From contig JAQXNV010000022.1 in NCBI GenBank assembly GCA_029098185.1, positions 1 through 64,000 of the forward strand: a DNA stretch of 64,000 bases, written 5' to 3'. The DNA is from Oscillospiraceae bacterium (GTDB lineage Bacteria; Bacillota; Clostridia; Oscillospirales; Acutalibacteraceae). Below, in pieces: positions 53,432 through 62,006 of this stretch. Positions within the stretch are counted from its first letter, which is position 1. Each line of letters opens with the position of its first letter. The notes under the pieces were generated by a model that was not told where the DNA came from, made no database searches, and saw nothing but the letters and a program-made list of their open reading frames with translations. A program made the translations under genes and the position numbers.

Positions 53432-54238
53432 ATGCTGGAACAGATCACCAGCCGTCAGAATGAGACGGTAAAAATCCATGCAAAGCTGCTGCAATCCGCA
53501 GCCCGCCGCCGGGAAGCGGGACAGTTTCTCTGTGAAGGCGCTCGCCTTTGCCGGGACGCCGCCGAGAGCGGGATCGTCATCGACACGTTTTACGCCACGG
53601 CGTCAGCCTATGAAAAATACGGCGCGTACTGCCAAAAGATCGCGTCTGTGGCAAAACGTTCCTATCAGATCAGCGACCACGTTGCGCCGCTGCTGTCCGA
53701 TACAAAGCATCCCCAGGGCGTGTTCTGTGTCTGTCGGCTGCCAGCACAGGCCCATTCTCTGGAAACACTAGAAAAGGACAAAAGCTATTTGGCGCTGGAG
53801 CAGATGCAGGACCCGTCTAATTTTGGCACTGTTCTGCGTACGGCGGAGGCACTGGGCATAAAGGGTGTTTTTCTCTGCGGCCCCTGCTGCGACCCCTTTG
53901 GCCCTAAGGCACTGCGGGGCTCTATGGGCGCAGTGTTCCGGCTGCCGTTATTTTTCTGTCAGGACGGCCCGTCGGCGGCAAAACAATTGGGCGAAAAAGG
54001 ATTTGCCACTTTTGCGTCTGTGGTGGACAGCAGCGCTCAGCCGGTCACATCGGCAGATTTTTCCGGGCCATCTGTCCTGTTTATCGGCAATGAGGGCAAC
54101 GGCTTGACGGAAAACTGTGTGACAAGCTGCGACCATCGCATTACGATCCCCATGCTGGGCCGGGCAGAATCGCTGAACGCTTCGGCGGCCACGTCTATTT
54201 TGCTGTGGGAAATGATGCGGGATAAGGGAGCGATGTAA
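53432..54238 (+). CDS. SpoU-family RNA 2'-O-methyltransferase
   Basis: A 268-residue SPOUT enzyme (TrmH/RlmB-like, YsgA type) that methylates a ribose in tRNA or rRNA; the target is not predictable. An N-terminal substrate-binding domain (about residues 1-105) precedes the knotted domain with motif 1 EQMQDPSNFGTVLRTAEALG (about 123-142), motif 2 VLFIGNEGNGL (about 217-227) and motif 3 IPMLGRAESLNASAATSILL (about 240-259). ATG 53432 follows GGGAGGG. dprA begins directly after the stop (TAAATG). Confidence 0.93.
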   Translation: MLEQITSRQNETVKIHAKLLQSAARRREAGQFLCEGARLCRDAAESGIVIDTFYATASAYEKYGAYCQKIASVAKRSYQISDHVAPLLSDTKHPQGVFCVCRLPAQAHSLETLEKDKSYLALEQMQDPSNFGTVLRTAEALGIKGVFLCGPCCDPFGPKALRGSMGAVFRLPLFFCQDGPSAAKQLGEKGFATFASVVDSSAQPVTSADFSGPSVLFIGNEGNGLTENCVTSCDHRITIPMLGRAESLNASAATSILLWEMMRDKGAM

Positions 54239-55693
54239 ATGGATAGCAGAGCGTATTGGGTCTGGCTCCAGCATGGACTGGGACCGGGCAGCGCTAAAAT
54301 TCGGCGGATCTTAGAGGAATATGTGTCAATCGCTCAATTTTATGAGGCCGGCACATGGGATTGGCGTCTCCTGGGCATCTTGACCAAAAAAGAACTGGAC
54401 GATCTCCATGCCTTTTCGCTGGAAGATGCCGCTGATCTGATCGCTTCTCATGAAGCGGCCGGTATCCAGGTGCTCACGCCGGAAAGCGATGGGTATCCGG
54501 AAAAGCTGCGGCAGATCTATGATCTTCCCGCCGTGCTGTATGTCAAAGGCGTTTTGCCGCCCTTTGATGACTTGCTTTCCATCGCTGTTGTCGGCACAAG
54601 AAAGGCCACCAGCAGCGGCCTTGTGGCCGCACGATCCATCAGTCGCTCTCTGGCGCAAAAGCGTGTGATCGTTGTCAGTGGCGGCGCTTTGGGTATTGAT
54701 ACGGCTGCCCATACCGGCGCCCTGGAGGCTGATGGTATCACCGTCTGTGTGCTGGGATGCGGCATTGGGTATCCTTATTTGCCGGGGAATGAAACGATGC
54801 GCCGTTCCATGATGCAGCGTGGCGCGCTGATTTCGGAATATCCTTTGGGCACAGCGCCGCTGAAAAATCATTTTCCTTTGCGAAACCGTATTATTTCCGG
54901 ACTGTGCGACGGGACGCTGGTGGTGGAAGCCGGAACGACCAGCGGCTCCCTCATCACCGCCAGAGACGCCAGGGAGCAGGACAGGGATGTGTTTGCCGTG
55001 CCGGGCTCCGTCACGAAAACGACGTCGGAGGGCGCCAATAATCTCATTAAAAGCGGCGCTAAGCTGACGACGGATAGCTGGGATATTTTAGAGGAATATG
55101 AGACGCGGTATCCCTATCTCTGTCAAAATCGCTTTGGACGGAAAGGACCTGTCTCACCCTCGCCGCAAAAGGAAGTGGAGCGAAAAGCCCAAATAGAACC
55201 AGCACCTGAGACAGAGCGGGAAACGCCGGCCAAAACCATGCTGACGCCGGAACGATTTGCCCAGATGTGCCGGGAAAAAACGTGGGATATTTCGTTAAAG
55301 GATTTTCCGTCGGAAGCGGAAGTGGCCATGGTGAAACAGCAGGAGAAAACGTGTAAAACGCCGGAGCTGTCGAAAAGTATTCCGGCGGTACAGATGGCGG
55401 CAACTGATGTGCAGGCAAATCCTTCTTTTCCAGAGGAAAAGCGGGAACCAGATAAGGCACAGGCAGGGCCAACTCTTGAAAAAATGGTACTGCCGCCCGG
55501 TATGGTCTCGCCGGAAGCAGCTAGACTTTGGCAGTCTTTATCGGAAACGCCGCAGGATCTTCCTGACTTATGCGCAAAGACAGGGCTTTCTGCCCAAAAA
55601 CTGCTGGCAGCCGTCACGGAATTGGAGCTGTCTGATTTGATCGAAACCATGTCGGGCAACCGGTATCGTCGGATAGGACCCAGCAATTTCTAA
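54239..55693 (+). CDS. dprA: DNA processing protein DprA with an enlarged linker
   Basis: A 484-residue protein. An N-terminal SAM-like domain (about 1-95) is followed by the Rossmann-like DNA-binding domain with IAVVGTRKATSSGL (about 115-128), VSGGALGIDTAAHTGAL (about 144-160), GCGIGYPYLPGN and FPLRNRIISGL (about 217-227), which loads RecA onto incoming single-stranded DNA. Residues about 300-410 are a Pro/Glu/Lys-rich low-complexity linker; the last 65 residues are the winged helix (LPDLCAKTGLSAQKLLAAVTEL). Most DprA are 300-370 residues. ATG 54239 is directly adjacent to the methylase stop. Confidence 0.93.
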   Translation: MDSRAYWVWLQHGLGPGSAKIRRILEEYVSIAQFYEAGTWDWRLLGILTKKELDDLHAFSLEDAADLIASHEAAGIQVLTPESDGYPEKLRQIYDLPAVLYVKGVLPPFDDLLSIAVVGTRKATSSGLVAARSISRSLAQKRVIVVSGGALGIDTAAHTGALEADGITVCVLGCGIGYPYLPGNETMRRSMMQRGALISEYPLGTAPLKNHFPLRNRIISGLCDGTLVVEAGTTSGSLITARDAREQDRDVFAVPGSVTKTTSEGANNLIKSGAKLTTDSWDILEEYETRYPYLCQNRFGRKGPVSPSPQKEVERKAQIEPAPETERETPAKTMLTPERFAQMCREKTWDISLKDFPSEAEVAMVKQQEKTCKTPELSKSIPAVQMAATDVQANPSFPEEKREPDKAQAGPTLEKMVLPPGMVSPEAARLWQSLSETPQDLPDLCAKTGLSAQKLLAAVTELELSDLIETMSGNRYRRIGPSNF

Positions 55694-55722
55694 AATTTAA
55701 GGTTTATTCAAACTTTTTTGTT

Positions 55723-55751
55723 TTGTAATGCAGCGCGTTTTGCTGTATAAT
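55723..55751 (+). promoter_or_regulatory. Sigma-A promoter for topA-trmFO
   Basis: TTGTAA (55723-55728), 17-bp spacer, perfect TATAAT (55746-55751). Confidence 0.88.
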
Positions 55752-55823
55752 AGATTGAATAGTTCATTTTTTTGCAACGAAACGCGGCGGTTTGGCCGCG
55801 GATTCCATAAAGGTGGTGCGGTA

Positions 55824-57929
55824 ATGTCAAATCTGGTAATCGTGGAGTCTCCCGCGAAGGCCAAGACAATTCAAAAATATTTGGGCGCCGACTATGAAGT
55901 CGTGGCGTCTATGGGACACGTCCGGGATCTGCCGGAAAAACGGCTCAGCGTGGACGTGAAGAAAAATTTTCAGCCCAAATACGAGATCATCAAGGGCAAG
56001 GAAAAACTGGTCCAGGAACTGAAGGACGCCGCGGCGGAAAGCGATATGGTCTATCTGGCAACGGACCCGGACCGGGAAGGAGAAGCCATCTCCTGGCACC
56101 TGGCGTATCTTTTGGGCCTGAGCACAGAGGCGCCAAACCGGGTGACCTTTAACGAGATCACCAAAACCGGCGTCACTACGGGTATGGCCCATCCGAGAGC
56201 CATCGACCAGAACCTGGTCAATGCCCAGCAGGCCCGCCGGATCCTCGACCGGCTGGTGGGCTATAAACTAAGCCCGTTCCTGTCCCAGAAGATCCGCCGC
56301 GGATTGTCGGCCGGCCGCGTACAGTCGGTGGCACTGCGGATCATCGTGGACCGGGAGGAAGAGATCCGGAAGTTTGTGCCGGAGGAATACTGGACCATCG
56401 ACGGTAAGTTTGTTCCAAAGGGCGCAAAGAAAATGTTCCCCGCTTCTTTTTATGGCGATCTGGAGGGCAACAAGATCAAGATCACCGACAAGGAACAGGC
56501 CGATCAGATCTTATCAGAGCTGGAAAACGCCGAGTTCCAGGTCATCAAGGTGAAAAAAGGCACCCGCCGCAAATCGCCGGCGCCGCCGTTTATCACCTCG
56601 ACCCTTCAGCAGGAGGCGTCCCGCAAGCTGGGCTTTCAGGCCCGCCGGACCATGAAAGCGGCCCAGGAGCTGTATGAAGGCGTGGAAGTCCCCGGCATGG
56701 GTGCCATCGGTCTCATCACCTACATGAGAACCGACTCCCTGCGGATCTCTGAAGATGCCATCGCTGACGCCACAGCTTACATCGGTGAGCGCTGGGGCAG
56801 CCGCTATCTGCCGGACAAGCCCCGTCATTTTAAGAGCAAAGCCAATGCCCAGGATGGCCACGAGGCCATTCGTCCCACAGTCATTTCTCTGTCGCCGGAT
56901 AAGGTGAAGGACTGCCTTTCCAACGACCAGTATAAGCTGTATAAGCTGATCTGGGAGCGCTTTATCGCCTGCCAGATGTCCAACTGTCTCCAAAGCACGA
57001 CCCAGGCGGACATCCAGGGCGGCAAGTATCTCTTTAAAGCCAGCGGGTATACAGTCACCTTTGACGGCTTTACGGTGCTGTACGTCGAGGGCAAGGATGA
57101 GGACGAAGCTGCCGGCGGTGCGCTGCCGCCGCTGGAAGCGGGATTGACGCTGCGCTGCAAAAGTCTCAGCGGAAACCAGCACTTTACCCAGCCGCCGCCC
57201 CGCTACACGGAGGCGTCTCTCATCAAGGCACTGGAGGAAAACGGTATCGGCCGCCCGTCCACCTATGCGGCGACGATCTCCACCATTACGAGCCGGGAAT
57301 ATGTAACGAGGGAGAACAAGACCTTAAAGCCTACAGAACTGGGAGAAGTATCCACCAAGCTGATGAAGGAACGGTTCCCTAAGGTGGTCAACGTCAAGTT
57401 TACCGCCAACGTGGAAACAGAGCTGGACAGCATCCAAAACGGCGAAGCCGAGTGGACCGATGTGCTCCATCATTTTTACGATGATTTTGAGAAAACGCTG
57501 AAAAAGGCCAAGGAGGATATGGCCGGCGTCAAGATCCAGTTGGAGGAGGACAAGACCGATCTCATCTGCGAATTCTGCGGCCGTCAGATGGTCATCAAAA
57601 CAGGTCGTTACGGCCGGTTCATTGCCTGTCCGGGTTATCCGGAATGCAAGAACATCAAGAAGATCGTTCACGAGACCGGCGCCGAGTGTCCGAAATGCGG
57701 CGGAAAAGTCGTGTTGAAAAAGACGAAGAAAGGCCGGGTCTTTTACGGCTGTGACCAGTATCCCAACTGCGACTTTGTTTCCTGGGACGAACCGATTCAG
57801 GAAAAGTGTCCGAAATGCGGCAAAACACTGCTGAAGAAAAAGGGCAAGGCAGGGAAAATTTACTGTATTACAGAGGATTGCGGCTATGAGAGAGCCGTGA
57901 CTCCGGAAGAAAAGGCGGCGGAGAAATGA
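55824..57929 (+). CDS. topA: DNA topoisomerase I
   Basis: A 701-residue type IA topoisomerase that relaxes negative supercoils. Toprim domain: [17 protein letters not shown] (about residues 5-21) and [17 protein letters not shown] (about 81-97); the nicking Tyr is in [14 protein letters not shown] (about 294-307). Three C-terminal zinc ribbons are visible: CEFCG...CPGYPEC, CPKCGG...CDQYPNC and CPKCGK...CITEDC. ATG 55824 follows AAAGGTGG; an extension to 55728 covers the promoter and is rejected. It overlaps trmFO by 4 bases (ATGA). Confidence 0.97.
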   Translation: MSNLVIVESPAKAKTIQKYLGADYEVVASMGHVRDLPEKRLSVDVKKNFQPKYEIIKGKEKLVQELKDAAAESDMVYLATDPDREGEAISWHLAYLLGLSTEAPNRVTFNEITKTGVTTGMAHPRAIDQNLVNAQQARRILDRLVGYKLSPFLSQKIRRGLSAGRVQSVALRIIVDREEEIRKFVPEEYWTIDGKFVPKGAKKMFPASFYGDLEGNKIKITDKEQADQILSELENAEFQVIKVKKGTRRKSPAPPFITSTLQQEASRKLGFQARRTMKAAQELYEGVEVPGMGAIGLITYMRTDSLRISEDAIADATAYIGERWGSRYLPDKPRHFKSKANAQDGHEAIRPTVISLSPDKVKDCLSNDQYKLYKLIWERFIACQMSNCLQSTTQADIQGGKYLFKASGYTVTFDGFTVLYVEGKDEDEAAGGALPPLEAGLTLRCKSLSGNQHFTQPPPRYTEASLIKALEENGIGRPSTYAATISTITSREYVTRENKTLKPTELGEVSTKLMKERFPKVVNVKFTANVETELDSIQNGEAEWTDVLHHFYDDFEKTLKKAKEDMAGVKIQLEEDKTDLICEFCGRQMVIKTGRYGRFIACPGYPECKNIKKIVHETGAECPKCGGKVVLKKTKKGRVFYGCDQYPNCDFVSWDEPIQEKCPKCGKTLLKKKGKAGKIYCITEDCGYERAVTPEEKAAEK

Positions 57930-59245
57930 CGATTCAGGTGATCGGTGCAGGGCTGGCTGGCTGTGAGGCAGCGTGGCAGATCGCGCAATCAGGCGTTGAT
58001 GTGACGCTCCGGGAAATGAAGCCCCAAAAGTATACGCCAGCCCACCACAATCCCAATTTTGCAGAGCTGATCTGCTCCAATTCGCTAAAGGCGGACCGTG
58101 TAGAAAGTGCCGCCGGCCTGTTAAAAGAGGAGATGCGCCGGATGGGCTCTCTGCTGATGGACTGTGCCGACCAATGCCGGGTGCCGGCAGGGGGCGCACT
58201 GGCTGTGGACCGGGACCAGTTTGCCGCCATGGTCACAAAGCGGATCAAAAGCCATCCCCGCATTACGGTGCAGACCGGGCAGGTGACAGAGATCCCAGCG
58301 GAGGGTATCTGCGTCATTGCCACCGGCCCACTGACATCGGATGGTCTGGCAGACAAAATTTTCGCCCTGTGCGGCGGCTCCCTCAGTTTTTTTGATGCGG
58401 CAGCGCCCATCGTGACAAAGGAAAGCCTAGACATGGAGCGGTGTTTTCCGGCATCCCGCTACGGCAAGGGCGACGGCGATGACTACATCAACTGCCCCAT
58501 GAACAAGGAAGAATATGAAGCGTTCTACGAAGCTCTTGTTTCTGCTGAGCGAGCGCCGGTCCATGACTTTGATGTGCAAAATCCCAAGGTCTATGAAGGG
58601 TGTATGCCCATTGAGGTGCTGGCCCAACGGGGCCATGACACCATGCGGTTTGGTCCCATGAAGCCGGTGGGCCTGATAGATCCCCGCACAGGCCATCGTC
58701 CCTGGGCGGTGGTTCAGCTGCGCAAGGAGAATGTGGAAGGCAGTCTGCTCAATTTGGTTGGCTTCCAGACAAATTTAAAATTCGGGGAGCAAAGCCGGGT
58801 ATTCCGGATGATCCCGGGCCTTGGGCACGCGGAGTTCATGCGCTATGGCGTGATGCACCGGAATACGTTTCTCAATTCCCCCCAGGTGCTGTCATCGGAT
58901 TATAGCCTCAAAAACGATCCACGGCTGTTTTTTGCCGGACAGATCACCGGCGTAGAGGGCTATATGGAGTCGGCGTCCTCCGGCATTTTGGCTGGGATCA
59001 ACGCAGTCCGCCGTCTCCGGGGACAGACATCGCTGATCCTGCCGCCGGAGACCATGATGGGTGCCCTCAGCCGCCATGTAGGCGAGAGCGTCAGCGGAGA
59101 TTTCCAGCCCATGGGCGCCAATTTCGGCGTATTGCCGGCGCTGGAAGAGCGTATCCGGGATAAAAAAGAGCGGTACAGCGCCCTGGCCCAGCGGGGACTT
59201 GCAGCGCTGGAAACGGCGCTGAATGCGGCAGGAAAACAGGCGTAA
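57926..59245 (+). CDS. trmFO: Folate-dependent tRNA (uracil-5-)-methyltransferase TrmFO
   Basis: A 439-residue flavoprotein that makes m5U54 in tRNA using methylenetetrahydrofolate and FAD. The FAD-binding start [18 protein letters not shown] (about residues 3-20) and folate/FAD-related [12 protein letters not shown] and [13 protein letters not shown] further on are typical, as is the end-of-domain [16 protein letters not shown] (about 348-363). The ATG overlaps the topA stop, a linkage common in Firmicutes (topA-trmFO-codV). xerC/codV is not present downstream here; plsX follows. Confidence 0.97.
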   Translation: MTIQVIGAGLAGCEAAWQIAQSGVDVTLREMKPQKYTPAHHNPNFAELICSNSLKADRVESAAGLLKEEMRRMGSLLMDCADQCRVPAGGALAVDRDQFAAMVTKRIKSHPRITVQTGQVTEIPAEGICVIATGPLTSDGLADKIFALCGGSLSFFDAAAPIVTKESLDMERCFPASRYGKGDGDDYINCPMNKEEYEAFYEALVSAERAPVHDFDVQNPKVYEGCMPIEVLAQRGHDTMRFGPMKPVGLIDPRTGHRPWAVVQLRKENVEGSLLNLVGFQTNLKFGEQSRVFRMIPGLGHAEFMRYGVMHRNTFLNSPQVLSSDYSLKNDPRLFFAGQITGVEGYMESASSGILAGINAVRRLRGQTSLILPPETMMGALSRHVGESVSGDFQPMGANFGVLPALEERIRDKKERYSALAQRGLAALETALNAAGKQA

Positions 59246-59288
59246 GAGCAGAGTTTTGGAATGTTGAAAGCGAAAGGCTGTGTTACTA

Positions 59289-60305
59289 GTGAAAATTATT
59301 GTGGATGCTTTCGGCGGCGATAACGCACCGCTGGAGATTATCAAGGGCTGCGCGGAAGCGGTGCGGGAATATGATGTGGACATTTTGCTCACCGGCGATG
59401 AAGAAACGATCCGCCGGGTAGCAAAGAATCACAACATTTCCCTGTACCGCATGGAGATCGTCCAGACAAACAGCGTCATCACCATGGAGGATCATCCCGG
59501 TGCCGTCCTCAAGGAGAAGGCAGATTCCTCCATGGCCGAAGGACTGCGGCTCGTTTCCCAGGGCAAGGGCGACGCTTTCGTTTCCGCCGGCAACAGCGGC
59601 GCGCTGACGGTGGGAACCTCCATGATCGTGAGGCGGATCAAGGGCATTAAGCGGGTGGCCTTCGGCGCCATTTTACCGACGGCTACTGGCAATATGCTGC
59701 TGCTGGACAGCGGCGCTAACGCCGAATGCCGGGCCGATATGCTTCATCAGTTTGCCGTCATGGGCAGCATCTATATGGAAAAGGTCATGGGCGTTTCAAC
59801 GCCTCGGATCGGCCTGGCCAACGTAGGTGAGGAAGAACATAAGGGCAGTCAGCTTTACCAGGATACGTATCAGCTCCTCAAGGCGGACACCACTTTGCGA
59901 TTTGTCGGCAATGTGGAGGGTCGGGATATGCCTGGCGGCGTGGCGGATGTGATCGTAGCCGATGGCTTTACCGGCAATATGATCCTCAAGACCTATGAGG
60001 GCGTTGCCATGTATGTGATGAAGCTGATGAAAAACGTCTTTTATAAAAACACGAAAAATAAGCTGGCAGCCGCTGTGATGAAGAAGGATCTAGGCGACCT
60101 GAAAAAAATGATGGATTATAACGAAACAGGCGGCGCACCGATCATGGGCGCACTGAAGCCGGTGTTTAAAGCCCATGGCAGCTCCAAGGCCAACACGATC
60201 AAAAACGCCATTCGTCTAACAAAGGAATATGTGGCCAATAATGTGGTGGAAGTGATTTCCAAAGCGGTGCCCGGCAGCCGGACGGAGCAGGCCAAAGCCA
60301 ACTGA
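59289..60305 (+). CDS. plsX: Phosphate acyltransferase PlsX
   Basis: A 338-residue enzyme making acyl-phosphate from acyl-ACP for phosphatidic acid synthesis. It begins KIIVDAFGGDNAPLEIIKG; GDAFVSAGNSGALTVG (about residues 96-111) and LPTATGNMLLLDSGAN (about 122-137) are family motifs. GTG 59289 is preferred to GTG 59280 because AAAGG (59273-59277) then lies 11 bases away instead of 2. In many Clostridia acpP follows plsX; here the next gene is rnc after 18 bases. Confidence 0.95.
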   Translation: MKIIVDAFGGDNAPLEIIKGCAEAVREYDVDILLTGDEETIRRVAKNHNISLYRMEIVQTNSVITMEDHPGAVLKEKADSSMAEGLRLVSQGKGDAFVSAGNSGALTVGTSMIVRRIKGIKRVAFGAILPTATGNMLLLDSGANAECRADMLHQFAVMGSIYMEKVMGVSTPRIGLANVGEEEHKGSQLYQDTYQLLKADTTLRFVGNVEGRDMPGGVADVIVADGFTGNMILKTYEGVAMYVMKLMKNVFYKNTKNKLAAAVMKKDLGDLKKMMDYNETGGAPIMGALKPVFKAHGSSKANTIKNAIRLTKEYVANNVVEVISKAVPGSRTEQAKAN

Positions 60306-60323
60306 GAAAAGAAAGGAATTGTC

Positions 60324-61004
60324 ATGTTACTGAGTGAACTGGAAGCAAAACTGGAGTATCAATTCAAAGACCGCCAATATCTTGCAACGGCGCTGACCCA
60401 TTCCTCATATGCCAATGAGAGCAAGGGGAGGGCTGTGTGCAATGAGCGTCTGGAGTTTCTGGGCGATTCCGTTCTGGGATTTGTGGTGGCCGATTACCTC
60501 TATAAGCATCATCCGGAAATGCCCGAGGGTGATCTGACCAAAACACGGGCGGCCCTTGTCTGCGAAAAGGCGCTGTGCAAATTTTCCACCCAGCTTGGCG
60601 TGGGAGAATTCCTCCTTTTGAGCAATGGCGAAAAGCATTCCGGCGGCCGGACCAGGCCTTCAATCTTAGCCGACGCTTTTGAAGCGATCATCGCGGCCAT
60701 CTATCTGGACAGCGGCATCGAGTCGGCACGGAAATTTATTCTGCGTTTTATCGTGCCGGCCATTCAGTCCCAAAAGCAGAACGCCTTTAAAGACTACAAG
60801 ACCATGCTGCAGGAGATCATTCAGCAGAACCCGGAGGAACAGCTTTCTTATGTGCTGGTAGGCGAGAGCGGTCCCGACCATAAAAAGCATTTCACCGTAG
60901 AAGTCCGGCTCAATAACAACGTTATTGGCCGGGGCGGCGGCAGAAGCAAAAAGGAAGCGGAGCAGCAGTCGGCGCGGGAAGCGCTGGAGCTGATGGGCTA
61001 TTGA
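60324..61004 (+). CDS. rnc: Ribonuclease III
   Basis: A 226-residue double-strand RNA endonuclease processing rRNA precursors and regulatory RNAs. The catalytic signature ERLEFLGDSVLGFVVADYLY (about residues 41-60) with its Glu/Asp residues and LADAFEAIIAAIYLD (about 114-128) are intact; a dsRBD fills about 155-225 (VEVRLNNNVIGRGGGRSKKEAE). The ATG follows AAAGGAA. The stop overlaps the start of the radical SAM gene. Confidence 0.97.
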   Translation: MLLSELEAKLEYQFKDRQYLATALTHSSYANESKGRAVCNERLEFLGDSVLGFVVADYLYKHHPEMPEGDLTKTRAALVCEKALCKFSTQLGVGEFLLLSNGEKHSGGRTRPSILADAFEAIIAAIYLDSGIESARKFILRFIVPAIQSQKQNAFKDYKTMLQEIIQQNPEEQLSYVLVGESGPDHKKHFTVEVRLNNNVIGRGGGRSKKEAEQQSAREALELMGY

Positions 61005-62002
61005 GCCACAGCAATATCGCGCTGTTTGTGCCCCAGCTCGGTTGTCCGCATCAGTGCAGCTTCTGTAATCAGCACCGCATTACCGGGCAGCAGTCCCGGC
61101 CCACGGCAGACGACGTCCATAGTGCGGTGAAAACGGCGCTGGCTTCCGGAAAATGCTCTCCATCGGAAACAGAGATCGCCTTTTTTGGCGGCAGCTTTAC
61201 TGCGGTGGAGAAAGCATATCAGGCAGAATTGCTGTCTGCCGCAGCGCCTTATGTGGAGCGCGGCGACGTCAGCGGCATTCGGATCTCTACCCGTCCCGAC
61301 TGCATTACGCCGGAGATCCTGTCGTTTTTAAAAGAGCACAAGGTGACGGCCATCGAGCTGGGCGCCCAAAGCATGGACGATGACGTCCTTCGCCAAAATC
61401 ATCGGGGGCATACAGCGCAGCAGGTAGCATCATCCGCTGCGCTGATCCGGAAAAACGGCTTTTCTCTGGGATTACAAATGATGACGGGCCTTTTTGCCAG
61501 CACGCCGGACATAGACCGTCAGACGGCATTGCGCCTAGCACAACTGCAGCCGGATACCATGCGCATCTATCCCACCATTGTTTTGGAGGATACGCCCCTA
61601 TGTGACCTGTATCGGAACGGCGCTTATGCACCCATGGCGCTGGAGGAAGCTGTTTCCCTTTGCAGCGAGCTGTTGACGCTGTTTTCCCAGCGCAATATCC
61701 GGGTCATCCGTCTGGGGCTGCACAGCAGTGAGGAACTTGCCCATGCTGTGGCCGGACCGTATCATCCAGCCTTTGCGGAGCTGTGTTATAGCCATTGCTT
61801 TTTGCAAAAGCTGACAGCATATTTACAGCGGGAACACATCCCGCCGGGGAAATGGGCTATTGGGGTGTCCCCCCGATGTTTATCAAAGGCCATCGGCCAG
61901 GGCAAACGCAACCAGACAGCGCTTTTGGCGCTGGGGTATGACTGTGCTTTTTTTGGTGACCCTGACCTATCCCAGGAGGAATTTCGTTTGGAAAAGAGGT
62001 GA
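61001..62002 (+). CDS. Radical SAM protein of the Elp3-like family between rnc and smc
   Basis: A 333-residue radical SAM enzyme. The cluster motif CPHQCSFC (about residues 15-22; C-x3-C-x2-C) binds a [4Fe-4S] cluster; IAFFGGSFTAVE (about 62-73) and ELGAQSMDDDVLRQNHRGH (about 122-140) match the COG1243/Elp3 group. No acetyltransferase domain is present, unlike true Elp3. It is a conserved neighbour of rnc and smc in Clostridia, but its substrate is not established. TTG 61001 overlaps the rnc stop. Confidence 0.88.
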   Translation: MSHSNIALFVPQLGCPHQCSFCNQHRITGQQSRPTADDVHSAVKTALASGKCSPSETEIAFFGGSFTAVEKAYQAELLSAAAPYVERGDVSGIRISTRPDCITPEILSFLKEHKVTAIELGAQSMDDDVLRQNHRGHTAQQVASSAALIRKNGFSLGLQMMTGLFASTPDIDRQTALRLAQLQPDTMRIYPTIVLEDTPLCDLYRNGAYAPMALEEAVSLCSELLTLFSQRNIRVIRLGLHSSEELAHAVAGPYHPAFAELCYSHCFLQKLTAYLQREHIPPGKWAIGVSPRCLSKAIGQGKRNQTALLALGYDCAFFGDPDLSQEEFRLEKR

Positions 62003-62006
62003 GCGG

